Notes: generated by a model not told the origin, from the sequence alone. Positions 47,212 to 59,124 are shown, numbered from the stretch's first letter. The stretch is DNA of 64,000 bases from Prinsepia uniflora (GCA_032719365.1 CM064874.1:30366716-30430715), one strand, 5' to 3'. Made by a program: numbers and translations.

Positions 47212-49092
47212 TGACATGACCCAACCCATTCCCCCTGGGATTAACGTGGGATGTGTCATGCTCCCGTCTGACACAACGTGTCAGACAAGGGATAATACGT
47301 ACCTCAGCCCATACGAGGCTCTGAGAGCGTGCTAGGGTTGGTGGAGGAGTGTGATGTCTCGGTCTCTGCTGCAGCCTGCATCCGTGATCAACCTGAAGGG
47401 CATTAAAATCATTTAAAAGCTGTGAGTGGAAAAAAATCAATAAGTTCATAAAAACACATTTCATAAAGACATTTATGCCCTTCAATAAAAAGTATGCATG
47501 AATCGTAAAATCAGTAATCAAAACATTTGCTCAGCAGATCATTAGGGTAGTAGCCCAAAAACCATAACTAAAAACCAAGTGTGGGAACTCAGCCCAAAAT
47601 AGTAGAATACCAAATCCGTAAATACAAAACCAAGTGGGCCACTACCCAAATCCATAAAACATAACAAATCCATTTAGGGTTCCTGACCCGAAATCACGTT
47701 TATGAAATATAGAGTCCCAGTCCCTAAAATCACATTTATAAAACTCAACTCAGCCTCATGCCCGATTTTGTAAACCACTGGGCCCCCGGTCCGATCACAT
47801 AACTCAAAAGGGTCTCAGCCCGATTTCATAAACCAACTGGGCCACTGGCCTGATCACATAATTCAAATAGATCTCATGCCCAAGTTCATCTTTCCAAAAC
47901 CAAAACCATGCCATAGAACCATAATTAGACTCACAATCACATAGCCATAGCATAAACTCGTAAACCTCGAAAAGCGTGTAAATACGGGTTTAGAAAATGA
48001 AGTCCACTCACAGATCGTCCTACGTTGTCTCCTCTATACGCATGCCATAGGCCTTCCCGGGCCCCATCACTATCACCGGAACTTCCAAACATGTCCAAAT
48101 CACACTAGAGGGTCACTAACCTCTTCATTAACCTCCTATTAAAGCCCCGTAATTTTCTCGAATTTTTAACTATTTTTAAACTCGATTCAAAACCTTCGGA
48201 CACCCCGAAACATATCGAGACAGTATCCAACCGACACGAAATCAGTCCCAAAATGTTAATTACATCAAACAGATTAATAGTCATGTTGACAACATCCCCA
48301 AAATGCCCTCCACGCGCCCCCACTTGCCGCCGTAAGCGGCTGCGCGTGAAGCCCACACGCGAAGAACATTGTCGTCGTCTTCCTCAGTTTAGACCGGTTC
48401 ATACCAGTTCGGTCCAACCGAACCGGCGTCCCCAATTTTCCTCCATTTTCTAATGTTTTTCACCCCTTTTAATTCCTGGAGTTTTTTCTAATCATTCCCT
48501 AGTTGTTTTATGGTCTCAAAAGGCTAAGAAATACACGAGAATGTACCTCATTGGTCCATCAATGGCGACGGCCCTGCAACTGAGTTCTACCATCGTTACT
48601 AGCCATCTCCCTCCTCGAAAGCACGTCCATTGCACTTGTTTCAACCTCAAGGACACATCCCAATCATCAGACACGATCGAGAAGCATCAAAAACCAGTTT
48701 TCAAGTTTCGAACTGAAACTAGCCGTTTTGGTCATCGGCTGCCTCAGACCACCAAACCTCACGAAATCGAGTCCAAGTCATTCTTCTGAGTCCTAAGAAT
48801 ACTTTAGGATTAATCAGCTCGATCGAAAACGTCACTAAAAATGGTTTCTCGAACCTGGGTTCAATCCGGCTTACAGTTTCCTCGATGTGGCCATCCCATG
48901 GCTGCAGCCCTCACCAGTTCTCAAGTCGTTCTCAGTCTCTCACCGTTGCACACACTAACCCAGATGAACATGGTGTGAGGGGTGCTAAGTGCTGGGTATT
49001 TGTTTTGAGGAAAATGGATAGAAATGGTGATCGGGTTTTAGAGGAAAAATATAGAAATGAAGATGATAGTTGATATCTGATGATGGTAACCA

Positions 49093-49129
<37 letters not shown>

Positions 49130-49797
49130 GGACGGTGGGGATTAGAATAAGATGAAATGGACTGAGATCAAGGAATGGATTAAATATATACATGTATATA
49201 TATAAATGATGGGTCAATGGGACAAGATCCCAATTTTAAGGAGATTGACCGATCGAATGGGTGACACTTGTCACTCATCTGGTGGTTCCTTCCAGAAGGT
49301 TCCCCAATCAAAACCTGCCACATGTCCTCGATTCTCGATTTACGTGTAATAGTGTTGTTTTCCGTTTTAGACCCATAACTTCGACGTTCGACGTACGATT
49401 TCGACGTGCCACCTGTCTACGGACTCGTGACGTCCCGATCTACATCAGGTCATTGGCCCTCGTACGTTTGACTCCCCGAGTCAAAAGTCAACATTTTACC
49501 CATTTTCAACCAAATCACCAAAATACCCCCGAAGTTCCGAACATAATAACTTTATCCTCGAATGTCGAAATCTGACGTACCACCTGTCCATGAAATCGTG
49601 ACGCCCCGAACTACATCACAGTCATCGGTCAAAGTCCATTTGACCGCCTGAACTAAAAGTCAACCTTTTTTCCCATTCTAGGGGCAAAACCATCATTTCG
49701 CACCGTCCGTCCAAAATCTCTCAACTAATCCCCTATTAGTCATTCTAAACCATAGTTAATTAATATTTAATCTAGATATTCGAGGCGAGTTGTTACA
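47212..49797 (-). mobile_element. 3' LTR of element E (2586 bp)
   Basis: In sense it starts TGTAACAACTCGCC (49797) and ends GGGTCATGTCA (47212). It has two promoter modules with a 171 bp period (CCTGTC near 49412 and 49583), a (GA)15 microsatellite, and a hairpin array at about 47640-47880 (for example 47677-47689). The U5 arm lies at about 47353-47395. Confidence 0.9.
49096..49125. repeat. (GA)15 microsatellite
   Basis: Pure GA dinucleotides in the 3' LTR of element E. The region is deleted from the 5' LTR. Confidence 0.97.
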
Positions 49798-52700
49798 ACC
49801 TTCCCCCTTTAAATACTTTCCTCCTCGAAATTCCAACTATCTTGAGTCTATATCCACCTCGTGGAAAACAAATTTGGCCTCACAACATGTGTACACTGGT
49901 ACACCCAATATCCAGAGCAAAACTTGTCTGAATCCAGATGTCCCACCAATATTCACATCACGTGGACTACACCCGACCACGTCGAGTGACATTGATCACC
50001 CAATCCGAGTTAATACCGCGGGATAATTCTACCATTAAGCTGACACATTCAGCTTGACGGTTCCTCTCAATCACTAATACATCATGACCTTTCCTCCCAC
50101 TGGAAGTCACCAAGTCTCACTCGTCAATCCACGCTGACACTACCAGCCAAACTATCACCACAAGCTCTACCACCCTAGTAAAGCTCCAACCATTATCCAG
50201 TCCGTGACATCACCTCGTACCATAACTCCTTCAATGTAGCGTAAGATCAATAGCAGGATCTCACCTCGCAGGGAAAGCTAAATCATGTGACATATATCAA
50301 TCTCAACGTCCACAAATGTCAACTCCCTCAGTGATCCATGACGCTAGTATGAGTAACAGAGTAGTAACTTCACGCGGAGCAACCTGTGGTTACCCTAATC
50401 ACCAACTCACTCATCCTGAGTATACGTATACCGTCATCTCACTCAATCAGGTGTGTAACTGGAACACATTGAACACCAGCCCAGCAGCGATCACACATCT
50501 CAACACTAGGGTTTCACTAGCAATCCACGGCTCTCAGCACCTGCTAATACAATCACTGAATCCATCAACGTCACTCTGCCCAGTGCATAGTATTCAATGT
50601 CCAGTTCACGTCGTCAACGAATCCAAAGATATCGGAATTATATCGATTACCAACACGTTCAACCAAACACCATTGGTACATCCTATGTACCGTCACCAGA
50701 CACCACTCGGCCTATCCAGTATTGATCCTCGCAAAACGTACCTAGTACGTACATCCGTCCACCAACCAACCTATTACTTAGCTTGGAGCTAAACACGCTT
50801 CAATTCTCGAGTCTATCTGTCCAATCCAGCACTAGACAGATCAAATACTTCAACTCATCATCCAGTCTGAGTCCTATGGTTACTCGATCAGTATCACAAC
50901 GTCTACTCCCAAACACGTAAACCAACATGTACAAATCAGACTCACGCCCACCAAGGTGTACCCATTCATGTCAATTGAGCATCCAATCTCACCCACGTCT
51001 TCTGAGATGCACTAATACCGAACCTATCGGTTACCTGCTCACACGATTTCCGTACCACATTCGATTGATTTCAAAATGAAGCCCATCTCATTGTCTATAC
51101 ATCCAAGGCTGACCAAATTCGACCCCGTCGGATACCCACTCGTTCATAATGTCAAATACTCAAGTCAATTCGTAAACATTTCAACTCACCCACGTACTGT
51201 CTCATACCAGATTAACTTCGAAAAGAAGTCGACCCAACATTCCCATATCCAAATATTCACGACAGGGTAATAAACTCTCCACCTACCCTGATCAACAAGA
51301 TCACGATCTAGATCCATCACCATGTCACCCGATCGGTAACATCACGATCCTAGATCGTCATAATGCCCAATGTCTGCAACATCACAACCCAGATCCACCT
51401 AGGATCCACACATGCTCACTCAGCTAACAATCCACCTAAAATTTGATCGTAGGGTCCTACACCCTCATTGAATCCTTCGTCAGTCACATTACACCTCAAC
51501 TATTTCCACATCTAATCACTCAGTCAAAAATGAAACACGTCTAAGTTGTGGGTCCTCTCCAGTTACTTCATTTCGATCCTTGTCATTCCATGTCATCATT
51601 TTGCTCATCTTGTCCTATCTGGACTCCCTCGTCATATTTCCCCATGTGGGATAATCGTCCCGACATCCACCACTAATCCAAAATCAAACACAACTTCTCT
51701 CGTCCAATGGCCCAAAGCCAATCATGGCTCCACGAACCAATACACGCTCAACGTACTGGTAACAACAACCATCGTTTGCCACAGGCAGAAAATAAGAAGT
51801 CACCCTGATAACTTCAGAATACTCATCACCAAAGCTGAAATGAGCACTCCTCTCGTCGCCTTACTCACAACCTTCCTCGATTTTGAAGTTCCAACCATGT
51901 CGAAACTAGATAAGCTTCCAACGAGATGCCAAGTCCAACCAGTGGACTTCCCAAATCCTCAACTCACTTGGACAACCACGTGTCCGCAATCAATCCATTA
52001 CTCAGACCTCCTGTCTGTTCATAACTGTTTACGCATATCCAAAAGGATGCAATTCGTTACTATCTCGTTCTCATATCTCAACCTTTACAGGTTCAACTCT
52101 TGGGTTTCCATGTTATTCAGAATCTTACAATCTCACAATAATACCACCATTGATTCCCTTCGGCTTATTCCAATATCATTAATTTCTTTGTACTTCCTCA
52201 TGATACTAGAATCACACAACCACACAAGTTTCGGAGTTAACAACAACTCCCCGAATCCACTAATTTCCATGATGTCCCCTGCGTCATCCAAAAACTCTTC
52301 GTGTCTCAATCGTACCTCTTCCATCCATTCATCACTTGTCACCTCATAACTGTTGGGACTTATCCCAACACATCACAATCCATGTTGGATCCCATCCAGT
52401 CCATCACTCAACCATTATCGAATCTCAGATACCGAACATATATCCATCATGAAAGAGTCACATCCCAACTCGTGGCTTATCATCATCACAACCACTAGCA
52501 CACAGTGCATGAATCAGACAAACCTGGGTCATTACTCATACCGAGCAACAACCCACACCTCCGCTCAGGTTAGAGGAACTCTGCCTCTCTCGTACCCCAC
52601 AACTATGGGTACCACCATTCTGACAATCCACATCAAGGTAATGAACGTTCCCTGAACGTCCCCTGATTCTCAACTAATACAACCACACCAATTACCCTCG

Positions 52701-53299
52701 ATAGCCAGTCATCTCCACACGACTGTCGACCAACAGTCATCGCTATCGAGATCCGTATCCACACATCAAGCTATTACCCGGTCTAACCCGGGATTCCATA
52801 TCTTATCTCAAACCGTACGTGGATTGAATCCCATCATTTCACTTCATGTCGGCCAACCAATCTCCATAGTTTTGACTAGACTCACTAGAGTCATCCACAT
52901 GGTCATCCACGACCTCAGCTGCTTGTCGCAGCACAAGTTCCAATCCAACAGTCACAATCTGGGGTTCGACTCGACATACCACCCCAATTTCGGAAAGTTG
53001 TTCAATCCTGAGAAACTACGGACTCACAATACTAGTTCATCAATCATAACTAAGGTTTGCCTTTCCAATCCATCTATCATAATTTAGGGTTCCACAGTCA
53101 CACCCTAGGGTTCCTCTAAACCCAACTGCTCTCTGCAACACCACAATCTAACATCACATGACCGAACCAATGGTCCCACAATATCAGTCGTCATATACAA
53201 CCCCACTTGGGTCAAATCACACTAACACACGGTGTATCGGGTCAATCACATACTATTCACTATTCAATCCCAAACACTATCGATCCAGCATCCTACTAT

Positions 53300-53333
53300 C
53301 AGGTTGATAACGGGCTAACGACGTAGAGACATC
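53300..53333 (-). promoter_or_regulatory. Leader arm of predicted U5-leader stem (element E)
   Basis: On the plus strand CAGGTTGAT (53300-53308), CGGGCT (53311-53316) and GACATC (53328-53333). In the element sense these are ATCAACCTG, AGCCCG and GATGTC, complementary to the U5 arm at 53538-53580 (GTCAACCTG, GCCCG with AGC, GATGTC on the plus strand). Confidence 0.55.
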
Positions 53334-53382
53334 ACATGCTCGACCTACGTGTACATAAAGAACTACCGAATAGCGACAACCT

Positions 53383-53394
53383 GCTCTGATAGCA
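53383..53394 (-). promoter_or_regulatory. Primer-binding site of element E, one mismatch
   Basis: Plus strand GCTCTGATAGCA is the reverse complement of TGCTATCAGAGC, which is the initiator-Met PBS with one changed base. It lies two bases from the LTR end at 53397. Confidence 0.85.
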
Positions 53395-53396
53395 CT

Positions 53397-54907
53397 TGAC
53401 ACGACCCATCTCAATCCCCCTAGGATTAAAGTGGGATGTGCCATGCTCCCGTCTGGCACGACGTGTCAGACAAGGGATAATACGTACCTTAGCCCATACG
53501 GGGCTCTCAGAGCGCGCCAGGATCGGTGGAGAAGTGCGATGTCTTGGTCGCTGCTGCAGCCCGCATCCGTGGTCAACCTGAAGGGCATTAAAATCATTTA
53601 AAAGCTGTGTGTGAACGAAAATCAATAAGTTCATAAAAACACATTTCATAAAGACATTTTTGCCCTTCACTAAAAAGTATGCATGCATCGTAAAATCAGT
53701 AATCAAAACATTTGCTCAATAGACCATTAGGGCCTTAGTCCAAAAACGGTAACTCAAAACCAAGTGTGGGAACTCAGCCCAAAACAGTAGAATATAAAAT
53801 TCGTAAATACAAAACAATATGGGCCACTACCCAAATCCATAAAACATCAATCGATTTAGGGTCCCCGACCCGAAATCACATTTATGAAACATAAGGTCCC
53901 AGACCCGAAATCACATTTATAAAACTCAACTGGGCCGCATGCCCGATTTTGTAAACCACTGGGCCCCCAGCCCGATCACATAACTCAAAAGGGTCTCAGC
54001 CCGATTTCGTAAACTAATTGGGCCCCTGGCCCGATCACATAATTCAAATGGGTCTCATGCCCGAGTTCATCTTTCCAAAACCAAAAACATGCCATAGAAC
54101 CATAATTAGACTCTTAATCACATAGCCATAAGATAAACTCGTAAACCTCTAAAAGCGTACAAATACAAGTTTACCTCGAAATACGTGCAATCGTATAATC
54201 CACCAGTGCCACAATCATCATCATAGAAATCACATATGTAAAACATATAAAATAGTTGCATGCATCACAGTTTAGAAAATGAAGTCCACTCACAGACCGT
54301 CCTACGCTATTGCCTCGATAAGTGTGTCATAGGCCCTCCTGGGCCCCATCACTATCACCGGGACTTCCAAACCTGTCCAAATCACACTAGAGGGTTTAGT
54401 GTAATAGTTTCCCCGATCAAAACCTGCCACATGTCCCCGATTCTCGATTTACATGCAATAGTGTCGTTTTCCGTTTTAGACTCATGACTTCGACGTTCGA
54501 TGTCCGATTTCGACGTGTCGCCTGTCTACGGACTCGTGACGTCCCGATCTAAGTCACGGTCATTGGACCTCGTACGTTTGACTCCCCAAGTCAAAAGTCA
54601 ACATTTTGCCCCTTTTCAACCAAATTACCAAAATACCCCCGAATTTCTGAACATCATAACTTTGTCCTCGAATGTCAGAATCGGACGTGCCACCTGTCCA
54701 TGAACTCGTGACGTCCCGAACTACGTTACAGTCATCGGTTAAAGTCCATTTGACCGCCTGAACTAAAAGTCAACCTTTTTGCCCATTCTAGGGGCAAAAC
54801 CATCATTTCGCACCGTCCGTCCAAAATCTCTCAATTAATCCTCGATTAGTCATTCTAAACCATAGTTAATTAATATTTAATCCCAATATTCGAGACAGGT
54901 TGTTACA
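53397..54907 (-). mobile_element. 5' LTR of element E with internal deletion (1511 bp)
   Basis: Both ends match the 3' LTR (TGACACGACCC at left, GTTACA at right). The text jumps near 54395-54405 from the TAGAGGGTTTAG region (3' LTR about 48112) to CCCCGATCAAAACCTGCC (3' LTR about 49302), a loss of about 1.2 kb. The hairpin array is kept (53830-54070), with clear hairpins GGGTC-CCC-GACCC (53859-53871) and GGGCC-CCT-GGCCC (54020-54032). Confidence 0.9.
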
Positions 54908-55835
54908 ACTTCTCTAAAAAATAATTCATCTTAGTATTTGTGTTTCTCTATCTTTAATCTCTTTAATTTTATATGCATTCAATTATGATGTTTGTTAACT
55001 TAAATATATGTGAGTAGTTTCTTTAAGGATTGGGGCTGTTTGAAGCCCTAGCCAAGTTAGTTCATAATTCGATTTCTGGTTATTGATTATGGTTGTTATG
55101 TATGCCTGGATTTATCGGATTACTACGCCTAATGAACTCAATTTATGCTTATAAGTTTGATCACTTTATTTGTGTATAATTGTCAATGTAATTTCTTGAA
55201 GGATCACCTCCATGTTTGTGTATCACCCTACGATTTGTAGCATCACGTTTAAGGGGGGACTCTTATTTGTAATCTAAACTCATGAGTCCCTAGGATTTCA
55301 CATCACTTTTCTAGGGACAATGTAGTGTCATTAGATCTTCTTCATGTTTCATGCATTATCACGCACTATCGATAATAGTTGTTTAAGGGCGGGCACATCA
55401 CGCTTAAACATGCAATCTAAGAGAAGATAATATGTGTGGGGTGAGCCTTAGCTGGACCCCTGTACGGGCACCTAATTCAGATACATGCATATTAATCTAA
55501 TCAACGAAATCTAAGAACTATAATTGGTAAAGGTGGATAACATGTCCTAATTCGTCCTAATCATGCAAACAACTTTCAAATCAAGTTTTCATCATTTTGC
55601 CCTTTTTTTCATCATCGAATTTTGTTTTCACCATCACTAAAACCCCCCAACGTTTATGTGTTCTTAATCAAGTTACTTAATTCGAAATTAAGTGGATTCA
55701 CGTTGAACAAGTCCTCAAGTGATCGACCTTTACAAACCTACTATAATCTTGATACAATTTTGTGCATTTTCAAAGTATTACATTACGAGTTTATCTTTCA
55801 TAACTTCTTGGTTGATAAATTTTCTATCAAGTTTT

Positions 55836-55853
55836 TGGCGCCGTTGTCGGGGA
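55836..55853 (+). promoter_or_regulatory. tRNA-Asp-type primer-binding site of Athila-like element F
   Basis: TGGCGCCGTTGTCGGGGA, six bases after the LTR end. Athila/Tat-lineage gypsy elements typically use this tRNA-Asp-complementary site. Only about 40 bp of the F internal domain follows before element G. Confidence 0.88.
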
Positions 55854-56019
55854 CCTATCCCTCAACAGTGTCCATATAATTTTGAAGTATCTAATGTAAC
55901 GACCCATCCCGAATTCCAGGATTAGTTTAGTGACTAATCTCGATTAGTGAGGTTGAACGGTGCTTAGTAGGGCGGAATCGGACAAATTGTGCAAAATGAC
56001 CGTTTTGGCCCTAGTCGTG

Positions 56020-56335
56020 GGCAAAATGTTGACTTTTCGATCGGGTAGTCAAACGGACTTTGACCGATGACCGTGACGTAGTTCGGGACGTCACGAGTTC
56101 ATAGACAGGTGGCACGTTCGATTCCGACATTCGTAGAGAAAGTTTTGATGTTCGGAAGTTGAGGGGTATTTTGGTAATTTGGCATACTAGGGGCCAAATG
56201 TTGACTTTTTGACCGGGAGGTCCGATGTACGAGGGCCAAGGACCGTTACGTAGGTATCGTCGATACGAATCCAATGACAGACGGCATGCCGAAATCGGAG
56301 ATTCGACGACGAAGTTATGGTCAAGGAAACGAACT
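56020..56335 (+). promoter_or_regulatory. Two tandem promoter modules, 172 bp period (element G)
   Basis: Landmarks repeat at exactly 172 bp: GTTGACTTTT (56028 and 56200), GACCGT (56069 and 56241), GACAG (56104 and 56276). Each module has TTGAC W-box-like sites and an ACGTAG core. The same arrangement is present in the 3' LTR from about 62206. Confidence 0.7.
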
Positions 56336-57932
56336 AACGAACCGAGGCTCGGATTAAAATAATAATATAATAATGAATAGTGACTGTTGACTGTGCACCT
56401 CCGGATGAGTGACAAGTGTCACCCATCCCTTGTTTCCAGCTCCATGTTTCCCTCCCAACACCATCATTACAACATCATCATTTATCCTTCATCATTTCCT
56501 CCATTTTCTCCCTCATTTCCTCTTTTTTGTTCCTAAACCGTGCACAAATTTGGGATTCGGATTAGGGAGAATTGGCTCCCTCTCTCTGCCGTTCCTGAGA
56601 GAAAATTGAGAGACTAAGATTATTGAATTAACGGGGAAACACGAGGGGTTGAGAGAGTATTGAATTTTGGATTTTGGATTTCGGGAAAATTGGGGGGAAA
56701 ATTCGAAATGGAAGAATTAGGCTGTGAGGATCGAATTGGAGGTTACATTCAGCTTTCTGGGAATGCCACGATCAGTTTCGTCGAAGGAACGAAGGGAATT
56801 GGTGCTGTTTTGGCTCTGATCACACTTGGTGACAGAGGAGGAAAATCGAGCTTGAGTCGTGGCGTTTGAGGCTTCGAATGATTCAATTGAGGTGGGGAAA
56901 CTACTTCTCATGATCCCACGATGCTTCTGGGTTCATCAATTGAAGGAAAACGGCTGTGGTTGACAGAACTCCATGGTTGAACAGTGACGGTGTTCGAGCT
57001 TGAGTCGTGACGATTGAGCACTAGTTTGATTCAATTGATGTGGGGGAATTGTTCCTCATGGTCCATTGATGCTTCTGGATGCATCAATTGGAAGAAACCT
57101 GCAGCCATTGAAGGAATCCCATGATTGAACAGTGACCGGAGTGTTCTTCGTGTTCATCGTGGAATCGATGGAATCTGGGTAAGTGTTCGTGTAATTGAGT
57201 TTACAGAACTTAAATTAGACTTAAAACGAAACTAACTGAATGCTCAATTGAAGGAATTAAGGCTGAATTGATGGACATTGAACCGGGTTGTATCGCGGGT
57301 AAATTGGACCCGTTTACCAGACATACGGGTTAGGACGATGCATTGTAGCAGGCGCGTGAGTTTCACGCGCAGCCACTCACGGTGGCGCGTGACAGCGCGT
57401 GGGCACGAATCTCGAGGTGAGGTCAACATGACTTCTATCCTATTTAATGTAACGAACATTTTGGAATTGGTTTCGTGTCGATCGGACACCGTTTCGATAT
57501 TGTTCGGGATATCCGAAGGTTTTAAATCAAGTTTAAAAATAGTTAAAAATTCGGGAAAATTACGGGACATTGATAGGATGTTAATGTGGAGGTTAGTAAC
57601 CCTCTAATGTGATTTGGATAGGATTGGGAGTCCCGGTGATAGTGGTGTGGCCCGGGAGGGCCGGTGGCACGCGTATCGAGGCATACCGTTAAAACGGTCT
57701 GTGAGTGGACTTTGGTTTTATAAATTTTATGCATGATTAAATGTTTTATATGGATTATGGTTGTGATTGTATGATGTTGATTTGGTTGTTGGTAAATTGT
57801 ACGGTTTCACGTATTTCGAGGCGATTTACGTGCTTGCACGTAAATCGAGGTTTCCGGTTTTACATGGATTTTCCATATTTATGACTTGGATATAATATGA
57901 TGAAATGGTTTTGAAATTGGAAATACAAACTC

Positions 57933-58648
57933 GGGCTTGAGGCCCACTTGTTTTGGAAATTTCGGACTTGGAGTCCATTTGAGAATCGGGCCGGGGGCCT
58001 AGTGGGTTAATGAAATCGGGCCAGGGGCCCAGTTGATATGAAATCGGGCTGAGACCCATTGGATAATAAATGTGATTTTGGGTCAGGGACCCTATGTTTA
58101 ATAAATGTGATTTCGGGTCAGGGACCCTATGATTAATAATTGTGATTTTGGGTCAGGGACCCTAAATGGAATTACATGGTTTTATGGAAATTTCGGGCAG
58201 GGCCCAATGGTAATGATGTGATAAAAGGATTTAATAAAACTGTTTTCCATATACCATCTGGATACAATGATATATGAAGGTCTCCTCCAGATGTCTGGGA
58301 CACTAGGGAAGTCACGGTGCATTACCTGCGAGGGGTCATTATACGGAGCAGCCGGACCGTATGATGACTCAGGAGCAGGATTGCTATGATTGACGTCAGG
58401 GACGTCAGACATCAGGGATGTCAGATATATGGACCCGGAGAGACCCCGGGCAGCACGCGTAGCTTATGAAACCGTGAGATATGACGTCAGGGACGTCAAG
58501 CGTCTGGGACGCTAAGCATCTGGGATGCTGGTGATGGTAATGGTAAAATATGGATTAATGGATCTATGAAATGGCTTTTCGGTTGGATATGTGTTATGTG
58601 GTAAAAATGGATTTTTGGTTATGAAATGGTATGTCGGGTCGGGGACCC
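57933..58648 (+). repeat. Hairpin array with triloops in LTR of element G
   Basis: At least thirteen short perfect or near-perfect inverted repeats, most with an NGG triloop: GGACT-TGG-AGTCC (57964-57976), GGGCC-GGG-GGCCT (57988-58000), GGGCC-AGG-GGCCC (58018-58030), GGGTC-AGG-GACCC (58080, 58115, 58150), TGTC-TGG-GACA (58292-58302), TGACGTC-AGG-GACGTCA (58391 and 58482), GACATC-AGG-GATGTC (58408-58422), AGCGTC-TGG-GACGCT (58499-58513), AGCATC-TGG-GATGCT (58515-58529), GGGTC-GGG-GACCC (58636-58648). Stems differ in sequence but keep pairing. Confidence 0.85.
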
Positions 58649-58935
58649 TAAATGGTTTTGGATTTATGGATTTATATTTATGGCTTTGGGCGGTGGCCCA
58701 CATGGTTTTAATATGTATGGTTGTGGTATTCCACTGTTTTGGGCTGAGTTCCCACACTTGGTTTTTGGTTAATGGTTTTTGGGCTAAGGCCCTAATGGCT
58801 CGGTTGATTAAATGTTTTGGTTACTGGTTTTCGTGGCATGCATACGTTTTTATTGGAGGGTATAAATGTCTTATAAATGTATTTGATAAACTTATTGGTT
58901 TTTCTCCACTCACAGCTTTTGGTTTTAATGCCCTT

Positions 58936-58976
58936 CAGGTTGATTACGGATGCGATTGCAGCAGAGACTGGGACAT
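58936..58976 (+). promoter_or_regulatory. U5 arm of predicted U5-leader stem (element G)
   Basis: CAGGTTGAT (58936-58944), ATTGCAGC (58955-58962) and GACAT (58972-58976) are complementary to leader ATCAACCTG (59199-59207), GCTGCAAT (59186-59193) and ATGTC (59174-59178). Confidence 0.6.
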
Positions 58977-59124
58977 TGCACACCTCCTCCATCGGTCCTT
59001 GCGCACTCTGGATGCCCCGTTGGGCAATGGCTCTTGGTTATCCCTTGTCTAACACCTCTGGTTGGACGGGAGCAGGGCACATTCCACGGTAATCCCGGGG
59101 GGATTGGGATGGGTCCTGTCAACT

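Larger units (their letters stand above)
49798..53396 (-). other. Noncoding internal domain of element E
   Basis: In sense: leader arm (53300-53333), a long noncoding body, a GAGGA-GAAA block and the polypurine tract AAAGGGGGAAGG (49799-49810). Blocks similar to G in reverse include 51735-51810 (GTTACCAGTACGTTGAGCGT in sense; G 60594-60613) and 52680-52770 (CTCGATAGC, GACTGGCTATCGAGGGTAA; G 59816-59875). The 267-codon ORF 51546-52349 runs antisense to the element and shows no family features, so it is not called a gene. Confidence 0.8.
47212..54907 (-). mobile_element. Element E: minus-strand noncoding long-LTR element (LARD type), TSD ACTTC
   Basis: A 7696 bp element flanked by identical ACTTC (47207-47211 and 54908-54912). 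Minus-strand order from right to left: 5' LTR 53397-54907, PBS 53383-53394, internal 49798-53396, polypurine tract 49799-49810, 3' LTR 47212-49797. The internal domain (3599 bp) has no gag or pol and is closely similar in reverse to that of element G. The 5' LTR has an internal deletion of about 1.2 kb relative to the 3' LTR. Confidence 0.92.
46263..55829 (+). mobile_element. Athila-like 5' LTR F, split by element E
   Basis: Starts TGATAAGTCAC (46263) without a preceding polypurine tract and ends TTTCTATCA at 55829, six bases before a tRNA-Asp-type PBS. Removing E (47212-54907) and one TSD copy leaves about 1.87 kb. A TATAAATA box is at 47017-47024. The element internal domain begins after the PBS but is interrupted almost at once by element G. 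Confidence 0.8.
55895..59121 (+). mobile_element. 5' LTR of element G (3227 bp)
   Basis: Starts TGTAACGACCCATCCC and ends GGGTCCTGTCA. In order: two 172 bp promoter modules (56020-56335), the GTGACAAGTGTCACCC palindromic block (about 56409), a noncoding leader-like region with repeated ATTGATG-TTCTGG-TCATCAATTG phrases (56924-57085), a GTGAGTGGAC block (57701), a hairpin array (57933-58648) and the U5 arm (58936-58976). Antisense ORFs such as 56011-56415 recur in the 3' LTR only because the LTRs are nearly identical. Confidence 0.93.

Noticed and set aside
50316..50792. 158-codon ORF in element E
   Set aside because: It is antisense within the noncoding interior, with no domain, and is flanked by equally ORF-like stretches on the same strand.
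51546..52349. 267-codon ORF, the longest in the window
   Set aside because: It runs antisense to element E, inside its noncoding interior. It shows no recognisable domain, and its composition follows the underlying repeat sequence. The similar region in G (reverse) does not give a matching long ORF.
56924..57085. Possible gene exon: repeated ATTGATG/TCATCAATTG text and ORF 56660-56869
   Set aside because: The same sequence recurs in the 3' LTR at 62846-63055; it is LTR sequence without protein family features.
57278..57607. 109-codon sense ORF repeated at 63472-63801
   Set aside because: It is LTR sequence duplicated in both LTRs, with no start context or family match; similar frames are not kept in A.
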